A DNA stretch of 64,000 nt. It comes from Pseudacidobacterium ailaaui (GTDB taxonomy: Bacteria > Acidobacteriota > Terriglobia > Terriglobales > Acidobacteriaceae). Position 1 is the stretch's first letter. Every line of letters begins with the position of its first letter. This document shows positions 10,201 through 18,453 of this stretch, piece by piece. The stretch is from assembly GCF_000688455.1 (NCBI RefSeq), contig NZ_JIAL01000001.1:2077001-2141000 (forward strand), given 5' to 3'. The translations under genes and the position numbers were made by a program. The notes under the pieces were generated by a model. It made no database searches, was not told where the DNA came from, and saw only the letters and a program-made list of their open reading frames with translations.

Positions 10201-10514
10201 GCTTTGCTCGTGAGCGTCTGGAAGAGAATGTCGGGGACGCTCCGGCCGCTGCGCTGGCTGCTGGTTTCACCCGCTTCCGTCCCGTCATCATGACGGCCCT
10301 GGCCATGATTATCGGTATGGGACCCATGGCCCTGGGGCTAGGCGATGGCGGTGAGCAGAACGCCCCTCTGGGACGTGCTGTGATCGGGGGACTCCTGTTC
10401 GCAACCGTTTCAACCCTGTTCTTCGTGCCCACCTTCTTCAGCGCCATTCATGGCTGGCTGGAGGGCCGGAGGCGCAAAAAACAAAAGACAGCGGAAGGAA
10501 AGCACTATGAGTAA
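7242..10514 (+). CDS. RND efflux transporter permease
   Basis: 1090-residue inner-membrane pump of the hydrophobe/amphiphile RND type, driven by proton influx. There is one N-terminal helix (about 10-30), a large periplasmic porter region, a central set of helices from about 330, a second periplasmic region, and C-terminal helices ending near residue 1080. The proton-relay region in the fourth helix reads GILVDDATVEIENI, with adjacent Asp residues. A Ser/Thr/Ala/Gly-rich linker (around residues 800-830) interrupts the second periplasmic half. It is the first gene of a permease-adaptor-OMF operon, overlapping the adaptor by 8 nt. The substrate is unknown. Confidence 0.93.
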   Translation: MWIVRLALRRPYTFAVFALLLMILGPVAILRTPTDIFPNIDIPVVAMVWNYTGLSPEQMAQRIVYQSERTLTTTVNDIEHIESQSLNGMGIIKIYFQPKVNIAMAVAQVTAIGQTQLRQLPQGTTPPLILQYSASSVPILQLGISGEGLSEQQLNDYALNFIRTQLVTVDGAGIPYPYGGKQRQIQVDIDAQKLQAKGLSPADITSTIANQNLILPSGTTKIGMFEYQVETNSAPKTVQELNDLPIRAVNGGIVYIRDVAHVRDGFPPQTNIVRVDGQRSSLLSIIKTGDASTLDIVKGIRAKIPIIKSQLPPQLRIVPLADQSIFVRAAISGVVREALIAACLTAIMILVFLGSWRSTLIIAVSIPLSILTSIIVLSALGETINIMTLGGLALAVGILVDDATVEIENINRNLEQGKAIEQAILDGAAQIALPAFVATISICIVFVPMFFLTGVARYLFVPLAEAVIFAMLASYLLSRTVVPTMAKYLLREHDDDEMERRQNSRNPFVRFQMAFERGFEKFRHGYYAILQMCVAHAGLFLAGFLLFALASAALLFPFLGQDFFPKVDAGQFKIHLRAHTGTRIEETARLCDEVDRTIREVIPKDELVTIIDNIGLPYSGINTTYSNSATIGPADADIQVSLAEHHHPTDAYVQKLRAVLAERFPGVIFYELPTDMVTQILNFGLPAPIDIQIVGPDLQGNRAFAEQMLNRIKYVPGTADMRIQQPFNNPNLNVDVDRTKAGQIGLTQSNVAQSLLVATSGSFQTSPNFWLNPKTGVSYSIAVQAPQYTLDTMQDLRNIPITPNGADSTTAQTAQSNGAGSPPVATPSPMGAKPIQILGNLADITPGSELGTESHYNIAPVIDIYGNVVNSDLASVNKQIEQIIAQMKSKLPRGSQVIVRGQVQTMRSSFIGLLGGLVFSILLVYLLIVVNFQSWLDPLIVISALPAALSGIVWFLFITHTRISVPALTGAIMCMGVATSNSILVISFARERLEENVGDAPAAALAAGFTRFRPVIMTALAMIIGMGPMALGLGDGGEQNAPLGRAVIGGLLFATVSTLFFVPTFFSAIHGWLEGRRRKKQKTAEGKHYE

Positions 10515-11685
10515 CACGTCGCAAGAGCAGCAGGCACGGCCTCTTTCCCGAGGCAAAGCGGGCATCCTGCTGTTTGTGTTTCTTGCTGTCGCGGTCGGTA
10601 TCGCCATTGCGGGCATTCTTCCTCGCCTGCGTGACCGCAAAGAATTGCGCCAGCAGACCAGTGAGCTGGCCGCGCCCACGGTCTTGGTGGCCGCTCCCCA
10701 GTTGGGTGCGCCTTCTGAGGAGGTCGTGCTGCCCGGCAATATCTTTGCCTACGTGGATTCCCCCATCTATGCGCGCACCAGCGGCTATCTGCGCAAGTGG
10801 TATTTTGACATCGGCGCGCACGTGCGAAAAGGCCAGCTTCTGGCGGAAATCGAAAGCCCGGAAGTCGACCAGCAGCTGGCGCAGGCCAGGGCCGACCTGC
10901 TTACGGCCGAGGCCAATGCAAAATATGCCCAGATGACGGCTTCGCGCTATCAGGACCTGGTGAAGAGCAATGCCGTTTCCCGTCAGGACACGGAAAACTT
11001 TACCACCCAGGCCGCTGCCACCAATACCCAGGTCAAATCGGCACTCGCCAATGTTCAGCGCCTTGAGCAGTTGGTCTCCTTTGAAAAAATCTATGCCCCA
11101 TTTGACGGTGTAGTGACCGCGCGTGGCGTGGACATTGGCCAGCTCATTGATGCAGGCGCCAACAAGGAGCTCTTTCATCTTTCCGATGAACACATCCTTC
11201 GCGTCTATGTGAACGTGCCCCAGCTCTACTCGCTGGCCTGCAAACCAGGGGTTACGGCCGACCTCACGTTTGTGGAGTATCCTGGCCGTACCTTCCAGGG
11301 AAGGATCGTGCGTACTGCCAAGGCCATTGATCCCACCTCCCGCACGCTGCTCGTTGAAGTAGATGTGGACAATCGCAGCGGGGACCTGGTCCCTGGGGCC
11401 TACGCGCAGGTCCACTTCAAGCTGCAAAGCCCCGTCCGCTCCCTCATCGTTCCCGTGCCCGCTCTGCTCTTCCGTTCAGAAGGACTGCGCGTGGCCATTG
11501 TGCAGGACAATAAGGCCCGACTGGTGCCCATTACCATTGGCCGTGACGATGGCCGCGTCGTCGAAGTCACAGCTGGACTGCATCCCGAGGACCAGGTCAT
11601 CCAGGACCCGCCCGATTCCATTGTGGATGGTGAGCCGGTCCGCATCGTGCAGCCCGGTCAGCAGCAAAAGAGCGGAGGCGAGTAG
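10507..11685 (+). CDS. RND efflux periplasmic adaptor subunit
   Basis: 392-residue membrane fusion protein linking the RND pump to the outer membrane channel. An N-terminal signal-anchor helix (about residues 18-38) is followed by the beta-barrel/lipoyl half-motif (SGYLRKWYFDIGAHVRKGQLL), a coiled-coil hairpin of about 60 residues, the second lipoyl half and the beta-barrel region. The ATG overlaps the permease end and is preceded by GGAAGGAAAG. The stop is 2 nt before the outer membrane factor. A longer in-frame start at 10450 lies inside the permease gene and is not used. Confidence 0.92.
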   Translation: MSNTSQEQQARPLSRGKAGILLFVFLAVAVGIAIAGILPRLRDRKELRQQTSELAAPTVLVAAPQLGAPSEEVVLPGNIFAYVDSPIYARTSGYLRKWYFDIGAHVRKGQLLAEIESPEVDQQLAQARADLLTAEANAKYAQMTASRYQDLVKSNAVSRQDTENFTTQAAATNTQVKSALANVQRLEQLVSFEKIYAPFDGVVTARGVDIGQLIDAGANKELFHLSDEHILRVYVNVPQLYSLACKPGVTADLTFVEYPGRTFQGRIVRTAKAIDPTSRTLLVEVDVDNRSGDLVPGAYAQVHFKLQSPVRSLIVPVPALLFRSEGLRVAIVQDNKARLVPITIGRDDGRVVEVTAGLHPEDQVIQDPPDSIVDGEPVRIVQPGQQQKSGGE

Positions 11686-11687
11686 GC

Positions 11688-13178
11688 ATGGGGCCTTGCT
11701 GGTCTTTCCAAAAGTTGTCCTTGCGTCCAGGCAGCCTGGCAGCTTGGCTCACGGCCGTTCTTCTTCCTCTGGCCGGGTGCACCGTCGGACCGAACTATAA
11801 GCGTCCTGCTCCGCTTGCGCCTCCGCCTCCGGCGTTTAAGGAGGCCGTGCCGCCCCCGGGTATCCCCAATGGAGGATGGAAACAGGCGCAGCCCAATGAC
11901 CAGTCTTTGCGCGGCAAGTGGTGGGAGATCTACAACGACCCGCAACTGAATGCTCTGGAAGAGAAAGTAGCCGTCTCCAACCAGACGCTCCGTGCCGCCA
12001 TGGAGCAGTATTTTGCTGCTCGTGCCGCGGTGCAGACCTATCGCGCCAGTTATTTCCCCACTCTCAGCGCCGGACCATCCATCACCCGGCAACACCTTTC
12101 CAGCAACCGTCCTACCGCGGTCCCAGGCGCTGTCAGCCAGTACAACGATTTCGCGCTTTCCGGCCAGGCAAGCTGGGAGCCAGACCTCTGGGGACAGGTC
12201 CGGCGCAGCGTGGAATCGGCGCGCGCCACGGCCCAGGCCTCTGCCGCCGATCTTGCCAATGTGGAGTTGAGCCTCCGCTCTGAGCTGGCGCTCGATTACT
12301 TTGAGATGCGCGGCCTCGACCTGCAAAAGCAGTTGCTCGATCACACCGTTGCTTCCTACGAAGACTATCTCAAGCTCACCCAGATCCGCTTCCAGGGAGG
12401 CGTCGCCACAGAGGCGGATGTTGCCCTGGCCCGGACGCAGCTGGAAACCACCCGCGCACAGGACATCGACGTAGGGGTGGCCCGCGCACAGTATGAGCAT
12501 GCCATCGCCACCCTCATCGGGCAGACCGCATCCAGCTTCAGCCTGCCTCCGTTACCCCTGGATCGAACGCTTCCACAAGTGCCTCTGATTGTGCCCTCGG
12601 AGCTGCTGGAGCGCCGCCCGGATATCGCCGCGGCTGAACGCCGTGCCGATGCCGCCAATGCGCAGATTGGCATTGCCATCTCTGCCTACTATCCAACCAT
12701 CACCCTCTCCGGAGCCGGAGGCTTTGAGAGCCGCAGTCCGGGCACCTGGATCCAGGGTCCCAGTGCGCTCTGGTCTCTGGGCGCCTCAGCTTCCGAACTC
12801 CTCTTTGATGCGGGCCGTCGCCATGCGCTTACAGAAGAGGCACGCGCCAACTATGAGGTCACTGTCGCCAATTACCGTCAGAGTGTCCTCAATGCCTTCC
12901 AGGAAGTTGAAGACAATCTTGCCGCCCTGCGCATCCTCAATCAGGAGGCCGCGACTCAGGCCGCCGCTGTTCAGGCCGCCCAGCGCTCCCTGGAACTCAG
13001 CACTCGTCGCTACAAGCAGGGGCTGGTAGATTATCTGGAAGTCATCACCGCGCAGGCTGCACTTCTGGCGAATCAGCGTACCCAGGCCGACATCACCACG
13101 CGCCAGTTTGCCGCCAGTGCGCAACTGATTAAGGCCCTCGGCGGAGGCTGGAACACCTCCCAGCTTCCGAATCCATAA
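11688..13178 (+). CDS. Outer membrane efflux lipoprotein (OprM/NodT family)
   Basis: 496-residue TolC-like channel that completes the tripartite efflux pump. The N-terminus is a lipoprotein signal with lipobox LAGC (C31), followed by VGPNYKRP, the hallmark of the NodT/OprM family. Two OEP repeats follow, each with long helical runs rich in Ala/Gln (for example RRYKQGLVDYLEVITAQ near the C-terminus). The ATG lies 2 nt after the adaptor stop. A GC-rich hairpin follows the gene. Confidence 0.93.
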   Translation: MGPCWSFQKLSLRPGSLAAWLTAVLLPLAGCTVGPNYKRPAPLAPPPPAFKEAVPPPGIPNGGWKQAQPNDQSLRGKWWEIYNDPQLNALEEKVAVSNQTLRAAMEQYFAARAAVQTYRASYFPTLSAGPSITRQHLSSNRPTAVPGAVSQYNDFALSGQASWEPDLWGQVRRSVESARATAQASAADLANVELSLRSELALDYFEMRGLDLQKQLLDHTVASYEDYLKLTQIRFQGGVATEADVALARTQLETTRAQDIDVGVARAQYEHAIATLIGQTASSFSLPPLPLDRTLPQVPLIVPSELLERRPDIAAAERRADAANAQIGIAISAYYPTITLSGAGGFESRSPGTWIQGPSALWSLGASASELLFDAGRRHALTEEARANYEVTVANYRQSVLNAFQEVEDNLAALRILNQEAATQAAAVQAAQRSLELSTRRYKQGLVDYLEVITAQAALLANQRTQADITTRQFAASAQLIKALGGGWNTSQLPNP

Positions 13179-13185
13179 GCGCTTT

Positions 13186-13216
13186 CCGTCCAGGCTGTTA
13201 TGAACGGCCTGGACGG
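13186..13216 (+). terminator. Hairpin after the efflux operon
   Basis: CCGTCCAGGC and GCCTGGACGG form a perfect 10-bp stem with an 11-nt loop directly after the outer membrane factor. There is no T-tract, so it may be a Rho-assisted end or a processing/stability hairpin rather than a full terminator. Confidence 0.45.
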
Positions 13217-13265
13217 GACGGAATGACTTTCTTCTCTGCTCCTTCGTCCATTAAGGTAGAAATCC

Positions 13266-14480
13266 ATGCGGCCACTTTTCACGCTTCGGCTGTCTTCCCT
13301 TCTGGTCCTGTCTCTTTTGCCCTCTGTCTTCGCACAGCAGCCAAGTACGCCGGTCCGCGTCTTTGAATCACCTGAGGGCCAAACCGCTCCCGCCACGGCC
13401 CCTGCCACGGTCCAGGTGCGGCCCGGGATCGAGCTCATACAGGCACGTCCTCTGGATACCCAGGCGCTTTCCTCCCGCAAAAGCTCCTACACATTCACCG
13501 TGCAGCCCGGAGACTGGATGGACACCGGCGTCGAGGTCGTACCCGGTGACCATCTGGACTTTTCTGCTTCCGGCACCCTCACGCTCTCGGATCAGCGCTC
13601 TTCAGCACCCGATGGCGTGGCCCGCGGCTGGAAGGACCTCTTGCGGCAATTTCCTCTCAACAGCGCGAATGCCGGCGCTCTCATCGGACGCATCAGCAGC
13701 AATGCGGCCTCTGTGCCTTTTCTCATCGGCGCGCGCAAACAGATGGACGTCACGATGAGCGGGAAGCTCTATCTCAGCGCAAATCTCAGCAGCGACCTTT
13801 CCGCCGACGGAAGCTATTCGGTCAAAATCAAACTCTCGAAATCACAGGCGGCCGCCACTCCCGCCGCTTCCGTGGACCTGGGGCAGCTTCTCTCCCCGGA
13901 CCTCTTCAGCCAGATTCCGCGCCGCGTGCAGGATGAGCAGGGCCACCCCGGCGACATGGTGAACTTTGCCATCATCGGAACCAAAGACCAGGTACAAAAG
14001 GCCTTTCAGGCCGCTGGATGGACCGCCGTGGACAAGACCACACAGGACGCCATTTTGCACGGTCTTCTGGCCACCCTTTCGCATGAGGCATATCTGCAAA
14101 TGCCGATGAGCACCCTTTACCTCTTCGGACGCCCGCAGGACCTCTCCTATGCCCGTGCGGATCCGATTGCTGTCGCTGCCGACCGCCACCACCTCCGCGT
14201 CTGGCAGAGTACAGAAACTGTGGATGGCAGGCCCCTCTGGGTTGGCTCGGCGACCCACGATCATGGCTTTGAGAAAGACCAGCGCAACGGCGGCATCACG
14301 CACCATATTGACCCGAATATTGATGCTGAGCGCGACTTCATCCAGCAGAGTTTTGCCGCTGCCGGAGTATTGGCTGGCGCCGCCTACGTCACCCCCTCCG
14401 ATCCGCTGAAGGAAGCACGCACGGCCACCGGCGGCAGCTTCCATTCCGACGGCCGCATCGTGGTCATGATGCTGCGCTGA
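13266..14480 (+). CDS. Secreted LssY C-terminal domain protein
   Basis: 404-residue exported protein. It has a signal peptide (cleavage near VFAQQ), a beta-rich region of about residues 65-190 that mentions no known catalytic motif, and a C-terminal domain of the LssY-C type (VGSATHDHGFEK, ITHHIDPNIDAERD). LssY-C was named from a Legionella secretion-associated locus; its biochemical role is unknown. It lies 87 nt after the efflux operon on the same strand, but with a hairpin between, so it is probably a separate unit. A strong intrinsic terminator follows. Confidence 0.75.
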   Translation: MRPLFTLRLSSLLVLSLLPSVFAQQPSTPVRVFESPEGQTAPATAPATVQVRPGIELIQARPLDTQALSSRKSSYTFTVQPGDWMDTGVEVVPGDHLDFSASGTLTLSDQRSSAPDGVARGWKDLLRQFPLNSANAGALIGRISSNAASVPFLIGARKQMDVTMSGKLYLSANLSSDLSADGSYSVKIKLSKSQAAATPAASVDLGQLLSPDLFSQIPRRVQDEQGHPGDMVNFAIIGTKDQVQKAFQAAGWTAVDKTTQDAILHGLLATLSHEAYLQMPMSTLYLFGRPQDLSYARADPIAVAADRHHLRVWQSTETVDGRPLWVGSATHDHGFEKDQRNGGITHHIDPNIDAERDFIQQSFAAAGVLAGAAYVTPSDPLKEARTATGGSFHSDGRIVVMMLR

Positions 14481-14487
14481 AAAAAGC

Positions 14488-14523
14488 GAAAGGGCGACTT
14501 CTCTTGCGAGTCATCGCCCTTTC
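14488..14523 (+). terminator. Intrinsic terminator after the LssY-C gene
   Basis: GAAAGGGCGA and TCGCCCTTTC form a 10-bp perfect stem with a 16-nt loop, directly after the stop codon. An A-run precedes it and TTTCCGATTTTTC follows, so it could function on both strands. Confidence 0.75.
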
Positions 14524-14881
14524 TTTCCGATTTTTCAGAGATCTGGTACGGCCCCCAGTTCACAGCTCCCTGTCATCACTTCAGTACGACCGGAGCCACA
14601 GGTCTTTCGGCCTGCACTTTCCATGGTCCCTCTGATGTAATGCCGCTGCGTAAGCCCCAGGCGTCCCAAAAACCAGTCAGTCTCCTGACAGTTTCGGCTG
14701 GGCCCGTTTCCGGTCCCAGCGTGGATGGCCTGTCTGCCTTCTCCTTTACTGGAAGATCTCTCTTCCGGTGATTTGAAGCATACTCCCGTTCTGGACGAAT
14801 ACAAGGGGGATCGAAAATTTTCTGCTGTGGAAATAGAGTCCTTTCTGTGGAGAACTGCTCCTGTACACGCCATGCTGCAAA
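14524..14881. other. Non-coding or degenerate stretch
   Basis: About 360 nt with no gene I can support. Open frames here (for example 14535-14930 on the minus strand) have no recognisable domain, poor codon pattern and no ribosome binding site. Base composition is lower in G+C than the flanking genes. It lies downstream of the minus-strand secreted protein and could be a long 3' region or decayed gene. Confidence 0.4.
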
Positions 14882-15367
14882 CTAAATCCCGTGACAGATG
14901 GGAGAGCCTTTCCCGATCCAGAAGCAGCAAAACTCATTGTGACAGCACCAGAACCACTGGCACCCCTCGCCCATCATGTGAGGACGCGGTTTCCCTTCCT
15001 CGGGGAAGGGAAAAGGAGCAGGCTCTTTCAACGCGTCCTGCTGGGTGGAAATGGCATACTGCTCGCCGCTGGTTGTATTGGCCAGCGCCACCACCTGGTC
15101 GCCCTCGATCACAAGAAAGGAACTTGCCACAGAATCCGGTTTCTTCATCGCAGGGTCCGCTGCTTCGCAGGTTTTCAGAGGTGCTGTATCCTGGTGGGCA
15201 GCCAGGGCCGCCTTTACTGCCGTCAGGCACGAGCGTAGATAAATTTTTATCGGTGATCGGACACTCTGTTTTGCTTCCAGTTCCTGAGTACTGGAAGTTT
15301 CGGCGCGTAGCACTGGAGAGACAAAACAGAAAAGCAGCAACAGAGAAAACAACTTTTTTTGAGACAT
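14882..15367 (-). CDS. Secreted protein with Cys/aromatic-rich C-terminus
   Basis: 161-residue exported protein of unknown function. A signal peptide (SQKKLFSLLLLFCFVSPVLRA) is followed by a soluble region of about 100 residues, including one predicted strand-rich stretch SSFLVIEGDQVVALAN. The last 30 residues carry six cysteines and clustered Trp/Phe/His (CQWFWCCHNEFCC, then CHGI at the end). The ATG at 15367 is chosen because AGGAGG lies 5 nt before it; the frame is open seven codons further up. Two cysteines in the middle domain could form a separate disulfide. I do not recognise the family. Confidence 0.6.
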   Translation of the reverse strand: MSQKKLFSLLLLFCFVSPVLRAETSSTQELEAKQSVRSPIKIYLRSCLTAVKAALAAHQDTAPLKTCEAADPAMKKPDSVASSFLVIEGDQVVALANTTSGEQYAISTQQDALKEPAPFPFPEEGKPRPHMMGEGCQWFWCCHNEFCCFWIGKGSPICHGI

Positions 15368-15468
15368 GTTCCTCCTCAGATGTGACACCGCTTGTCACGG
15401 CGATATAGTGAGGAGCAAGGGCGGTACGTAACAAATTTCCTGCACCCTATGGCCACAGAAAAATGTCA

Positions 15469-15494
15469 TAAAGTACAGAAGTAAAGTACAGAAG
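15469..15494 (+). repeat. 13-bp tandem repeat upstream of the PfpI gene
   Basis: TAAAGTACAGAAG occurs twice head-to-tail with no spacer, ending one base before the AGGAGG ribosome binding site of the next gene. It could be an operator, a leader element, or chance slippage. Confidence 0.7.
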
Positions 15495-15511
15495 CAGGAG
15501 GTTGCACCCAG

Positions 15512-16120
15512 ATGAGCACAGCAAAGCTGCTGCTACTCGCAGGAGATTACGTGGAGGACTACGAGATCATGGTGCCTTTCCAGGCCCTTCAGATGGTTGG
15601 ACACACAGTCCATGCTGTCTGTCCGGACAAGAAAGCGGGCCAGACCGTGCGCACCGCCATCCATGACTTTGAAGGTGACCAGACATATTCTGAAAAGCGC
15701 GGACACAACTTTGCCCTGAATGCGACGTTCTCTGAGGTCCGGGCCGAAGACTACGACGGGCTGGTCATCCCCGGTGGCCGCGCGCCCGAATATCTGCGCC
15801 TGAACAAACGTGTGCTGGAGATCGTCCGCCACTTCGCAGAGGCAGGGAAGCCCATCGCCGCCATCTGCCACGGGGCGCAGTTGTTGGCTGCCGCAGGAGT
15901 CATCAAAGGCAAACAAGTGAGCGCCTACCCGGCATGTTCGCCTGAAGTGCGGCTGGCCGGCGGAGAATACGTGGACCTCTCCATGACCGATGCCATCGCT
16001 GATGGCAATCTGGTGACGGCGCCAGCCTGGCCTGCGCATCCAGAATGGCTCAAAAAGTTTCACGCCGTGCTTAAGGCCCATCTGGCTTCCAAGGAGCAAC
16101 CGGTAGGGGCAAAGAAGTAG
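15512..16120 (+). CDS. DJ-1/PfpI family protein
   Basis: 202-residue cytoplasmic protein of the class I glutamine amidotransferase-like fold. The nucleophile elbow is [10 protein letters not shown] with C119 followed by H120, and an acidic residue is present near the N-terminus (GDYVEDYE). Members act as proteases, deglycases or stress proteins; the actual activity cannot be read from sequence. The start has AGGAGG 10 nt upstream. It is a single-gene unit convergent with rho. Confidence 0.88.
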   Translation: MSTAKLLLLAGDYVEDYEIMVPFQALQMVGHTVHAVCPDKKAGQTVRTAIHDFEGDQTYSEKRGHNFALNATFSEVRAEDYDGLVIPGGRAPEYLRLNKRVLEIVRHFAEAGKPIAAICHGAQLLAAAGVIKGKQVSAYPACSPEVRLAGGEYVDLSMTDAIADGNLVTAPAWPAHPEWLKKFHAVLKAHLASKEQPVGAKK

Positions 16121-16201
16121 CTCCTGCCGTTTCCGTGCAAGAGATCGCTGCCCGCAGCAGGATCCGCGGCCTGTTCTGCGGTCGCTGTTTCCTGAAAGCA
16201 G

Positions 16202-16229
16202 AAGGCCCGCTCCGGAGAGAGCGGGCCTT
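16202..16229 (-). terminator. Terminator downstream of rho
   Basis: AAGGCCCGCT and AGCGGGCCTT form a 10-bp perfect stem with an 8-nt loop. Read on the minus strand it is followed by TCTGCTTTC, a weak T-tract. It separates rho from the convergent PfpI gene. Confidence 0.6.
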
Positions 16230-16249
16230 GGCTCTGGAGGGTCCTTCTT

Positions 16250-17506
16250 TCAGAGCGAACTCATGTTCTGCAGGAACTCGGCATTGTTGCGTGCCTTGCC
16301 CAGCTTGTCTACCAGCAGTTCCATCGCTTCCACTGGAGACAGCGGGTTCAGCACCTTGCGCAGTACCCAGATACGTTGCAGGTCTTCTTTGGGAATCAGC
16401 AGCTCTTCCTTACGGGTGCCGGAGCGCTGGATATCAATGGCTGGGAAGACGCGCTTGTCTACGAGCTTGCGGTCGAGGATGATTTCCATGTTGCCTGTGC
16501 CCTTGAATTCTTCAAAGATCACTTCATCCATACGCGAACCCGTGTCCACCAGGGCCGTAGCGATGATGGTCAGCGAGCCGCCTTCCTCAATGTTGCGCGC
16601 TGCACCAAAGAAGCGCTTCGGCCGCTGGAGGGCGTTGGAGTCCACACCGCCGGAAAGCACCTTGCCCGAGGGCGGGACAATGGTGTTGTAGGCGCGCGCA
16701 AGCCGCGTAATCGAGTCCAGCAGGATGACGACATCACGCTTGTGCTCGACCAGTCGCTTGGCCTTTTCAATCACCATTTCCGCGACCTGTACGTGGCGCG
16801 CCGCCGGTTCATCGAAGGTCGAGCTGATGACTTCGCCCTTCACCGAGCGCTGCATGTCGGTCACTTCCTCAGGCCGCTCGTCAATGAGCAGCACAATCAG
16901 CACGACTTCCGGATGGTTCGCGGTGATGGAGTTGGCGATGGACTGCAGCAGCATCGTTTTGCCGGTGCGCGGCGGGGCAACAATCAGTCCGCGCTGCCCT
17001 TTGCCGATCGGAGTGAGCAGGTCCATGACCCGCCCGCTGATGTTGTCGCGGACAGTCTCCATCTTGATCCGCTCTTCTGGGTAGAGCGGCGTCAGATTAT
17101 CGAAGAGGATCTTGTTGCGTGTTTCCTCGGGCGATTCAAAGTTGATGGCCTCGATCTTGACCAGTGCAAAGTACTTTTCGCCCTCATGCGGAGGACGGAC
17201 GTTGCCGCTGATCGTGTCGCCGGTCTTCAGATCAAATTTGCGGATCTGGGACGGCGATACGTAAATATCGTCAGGACCAGGCAGATAGTTATAGTCCGGG
17301 GAGCGGAGAAAGCCATAGCCGTCAGGCAGAATTTCCAGCACGCCCTCGGCGAAGATGTGCCCTTCTTTTTCGCTCTGTGCCTGAAGGATCTTGAAGATCA
17401 GGTCCTGTTTGCGCAGGCCGCTGGCACCCGGAATCTCAAGCTGGCGGGCAATCTTGCTCAGCTCTGTTATGTTTTTTTCTTTCAGTTCGGAGATGGTCAT
17501 TGTCAC
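16250..17506 (-). CDS. rho: Transcription termination factor Rho
   Basis: 418-residue RNA-dependent ATPase hexamer that ends transcription. An N-terminal helical domain (residues 1-45) is followed by the cold-shock-like RNA-binding domain ([19 protein letters not shown]). The Walker A motif is APPRTGKT (about 177-184) and Walker B is [13 protein letters not shown]; the Q-loop region near [25 protein letters not shown] is intact. GTG at 17506 and ATG at 17500 are both possible starts. The gene lies 100 nt downstream of rpoZ, on the same strand, with an intrinsic terminator between them. Confidence 0.97.
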   Translation of the reverse strand: MTMTISELKEKNITELSKIARQLEIPGASGLRKQDLIFKILQAQSEKEGHIFAEGVLEILPDGYGFLRSPDYNYLPGPDDIYVSPSQIRKFDLKTGDTISGNVRPPHEGEKYFALVKIEAINFESPEETRNKILFDNLTPLYPEERIKMETVRDNISGRVMDLLTPIGKGQRGLIVAPPRTGKTMLLQSIANSITANHPEVVLIVLLIDERPEEVTDMQRSVKGEVISSTFDEPAARHVQVAEMVIEKAKRLVEHKRDVVILLDSITRLARAYNTIVPPSGKVLSGGVDSNALQRPKRFFGAARNIEEGGSLTIIATALVDTGSRMDEVIFEEFKGTGNMEIILDRKLVDKRVFPAIDIQRSGTRKEELLIPKEDLQRIWVLRKVLNPLSPVEAMELLVDKLGKARNNAEFLQNMSSL

Positions 17507-17585
17507 CTACGGAGGGTCAGATGGTATTGGGAAGGTTGTTTACCGGAAGGAATTCATGTTGACGTTGCAGAATCTATGAAAACAC

Positions 17586-17628
17586 AAAAAGCCAGCAGGG
17601 TGCGGCTTATGCCGCACGACGCTGCTGG
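17586..17628 (-). terminator. Intrinsic terminator overlapping the rpoZ 3' end
   Basis: Minus-strand stem: CCAGCAG pairs with CTGCTGG outside and GTGCGGC pairs with GCCGCAC inside, loop ATAA, followed by CTTTTTGTGTTTTC. The rpoZ stop codon TAA is in the loop, and the 5' arm is coding. This lies 80-120 nt upstream of rho. Confidence 0.8.
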
Positions 17629-17825
17629 GCCGGTGTTTTCTGGTCCGCTGCCACAACGGAGGCCACAGGGTTCTCATGCCGAAAGCGGACCATGACATCG
17701 TTCATGGTGTCCTGTACACGCGTATTCGGCTTGTGCAGCTTGCGGGTGGCCTTAGAAGCCAGCTGGCAGAGCTGATAACGGTTGGAAACATGGGTCAAAG
17801 CCCCAAAAACCAGTTCAGAACGCAT
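17607..17825 (-). CDS. rpoZ: RNA polymerase omega subunit
   Basis: 72-residue omega subunit, which aids RNA polymerase assembly. The core resembles other omega proteins: NRYQLCQLASKATRKL, then NTRVQDTMNDVMVRF. It is shorter than the about 90-residue E. coli protein but fits short omega proteins of other phyla. The start has GGGAGAA upstream. Its 3' end forms half of an intrinsic terminator. It lies upstream of rho, an unusual pairing I cannot explain beyond possible coregulation of transcription machinery. Confidence 0.8.
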   Translation of the reverse strand: MRSELVFGALTHVSNRYQLCQLASKATRKLHKPNTRVQDTMNDVMVRFRHENPVASVVAADQKTPAQQRRAA

Positions 17826-18373
17826 GGTATTTCTCCCTTTATATGAAGCAGATGCTACGGTCCGGGCTTCAAATCGTAAGCAGTGGACCGCCGGGCGGAA
17901 ACGCGCAGCAATTGCGGCTGGTTTTCGTTTCGCTGTCCCGGAAACTCTAACAAATTAGACGCGCCAGCAAGCGTCTTTGGTCACAAAAATTATTTCTTTC
18001 ACTCCGGCCCCTTCTCAGTGGCCGGACGCAACCCGGCATGCGTCAAGTTAGGGCCAAGTCACGGTTTGTGCTGCTTTTGTAAACCAGGGCCCGTTTGTTC
18101 TTCTTTGAGAAGGTCCCTGTCATGGCGGACTGGTCTGGCCTTGCTTGCCCAGTCGCTCAGATGCATGAACGGCACTTTTCAACTTAAATCGCATCGGGCA
18201 GCAGGTCAATACTTTTTTTATTGGCCATATATATTTTTCTTCCGGAAATGGAAATCTTTCCATCCCTGCAGACCAGGCTTCCCGATCGAATGCATCTCTT
18301 TCAGATTCAATTGCTTAGCAGGAAACCATGACCCATGCATACGAATCGCGTCTTTCCGGTCTTGGGAGCAAAA

Positions 18374-18389
18374 TGTTCCACGTGGAACA
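18374..18389. other. parS-like centromere site
   Basis: TGTTCCACGTGGAACA is a perfect 16-bp palindrome and fits the general chromosomal ParB-binding pattern TGTTnCACGTGnAACA at every fixed position. It lies in intergenic DNA, upstream of etfB. I found no other copy of this pattern in the window. Chromosomal parS sites usually cluster near the replication origin, so the window may lie in the origin-proximal part of the chromosome; gyrB at 34 kb is compatible with that. Confidence 0.8.
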
Positions 18390-18447
18390 CTTTTTGCATT
18401 GGGGACGCTGCTGGGCCGGCCCTGCTGCCCGTCCGGGCCAAATCCGG

Positions 18448-18453
18448 TATACT
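18448..18453 (+). promoter_or_regulatory. -10 box for the etf cluster
   Basis: TATACT lies 13 nt before the etfB ATG, so transcription would begin about 6-7 nt before the start codon. The -35 position (CTGCCC at 18425, spacer 17) is a poor match to TTGACA. Confidence 0.5.

Noticed and set aside
14535-14930. 131-residue open frame on the minus strand
   Set aside because: No Shine-Dalgarno, no recognisable motif, overlaps the secreted protein gene.
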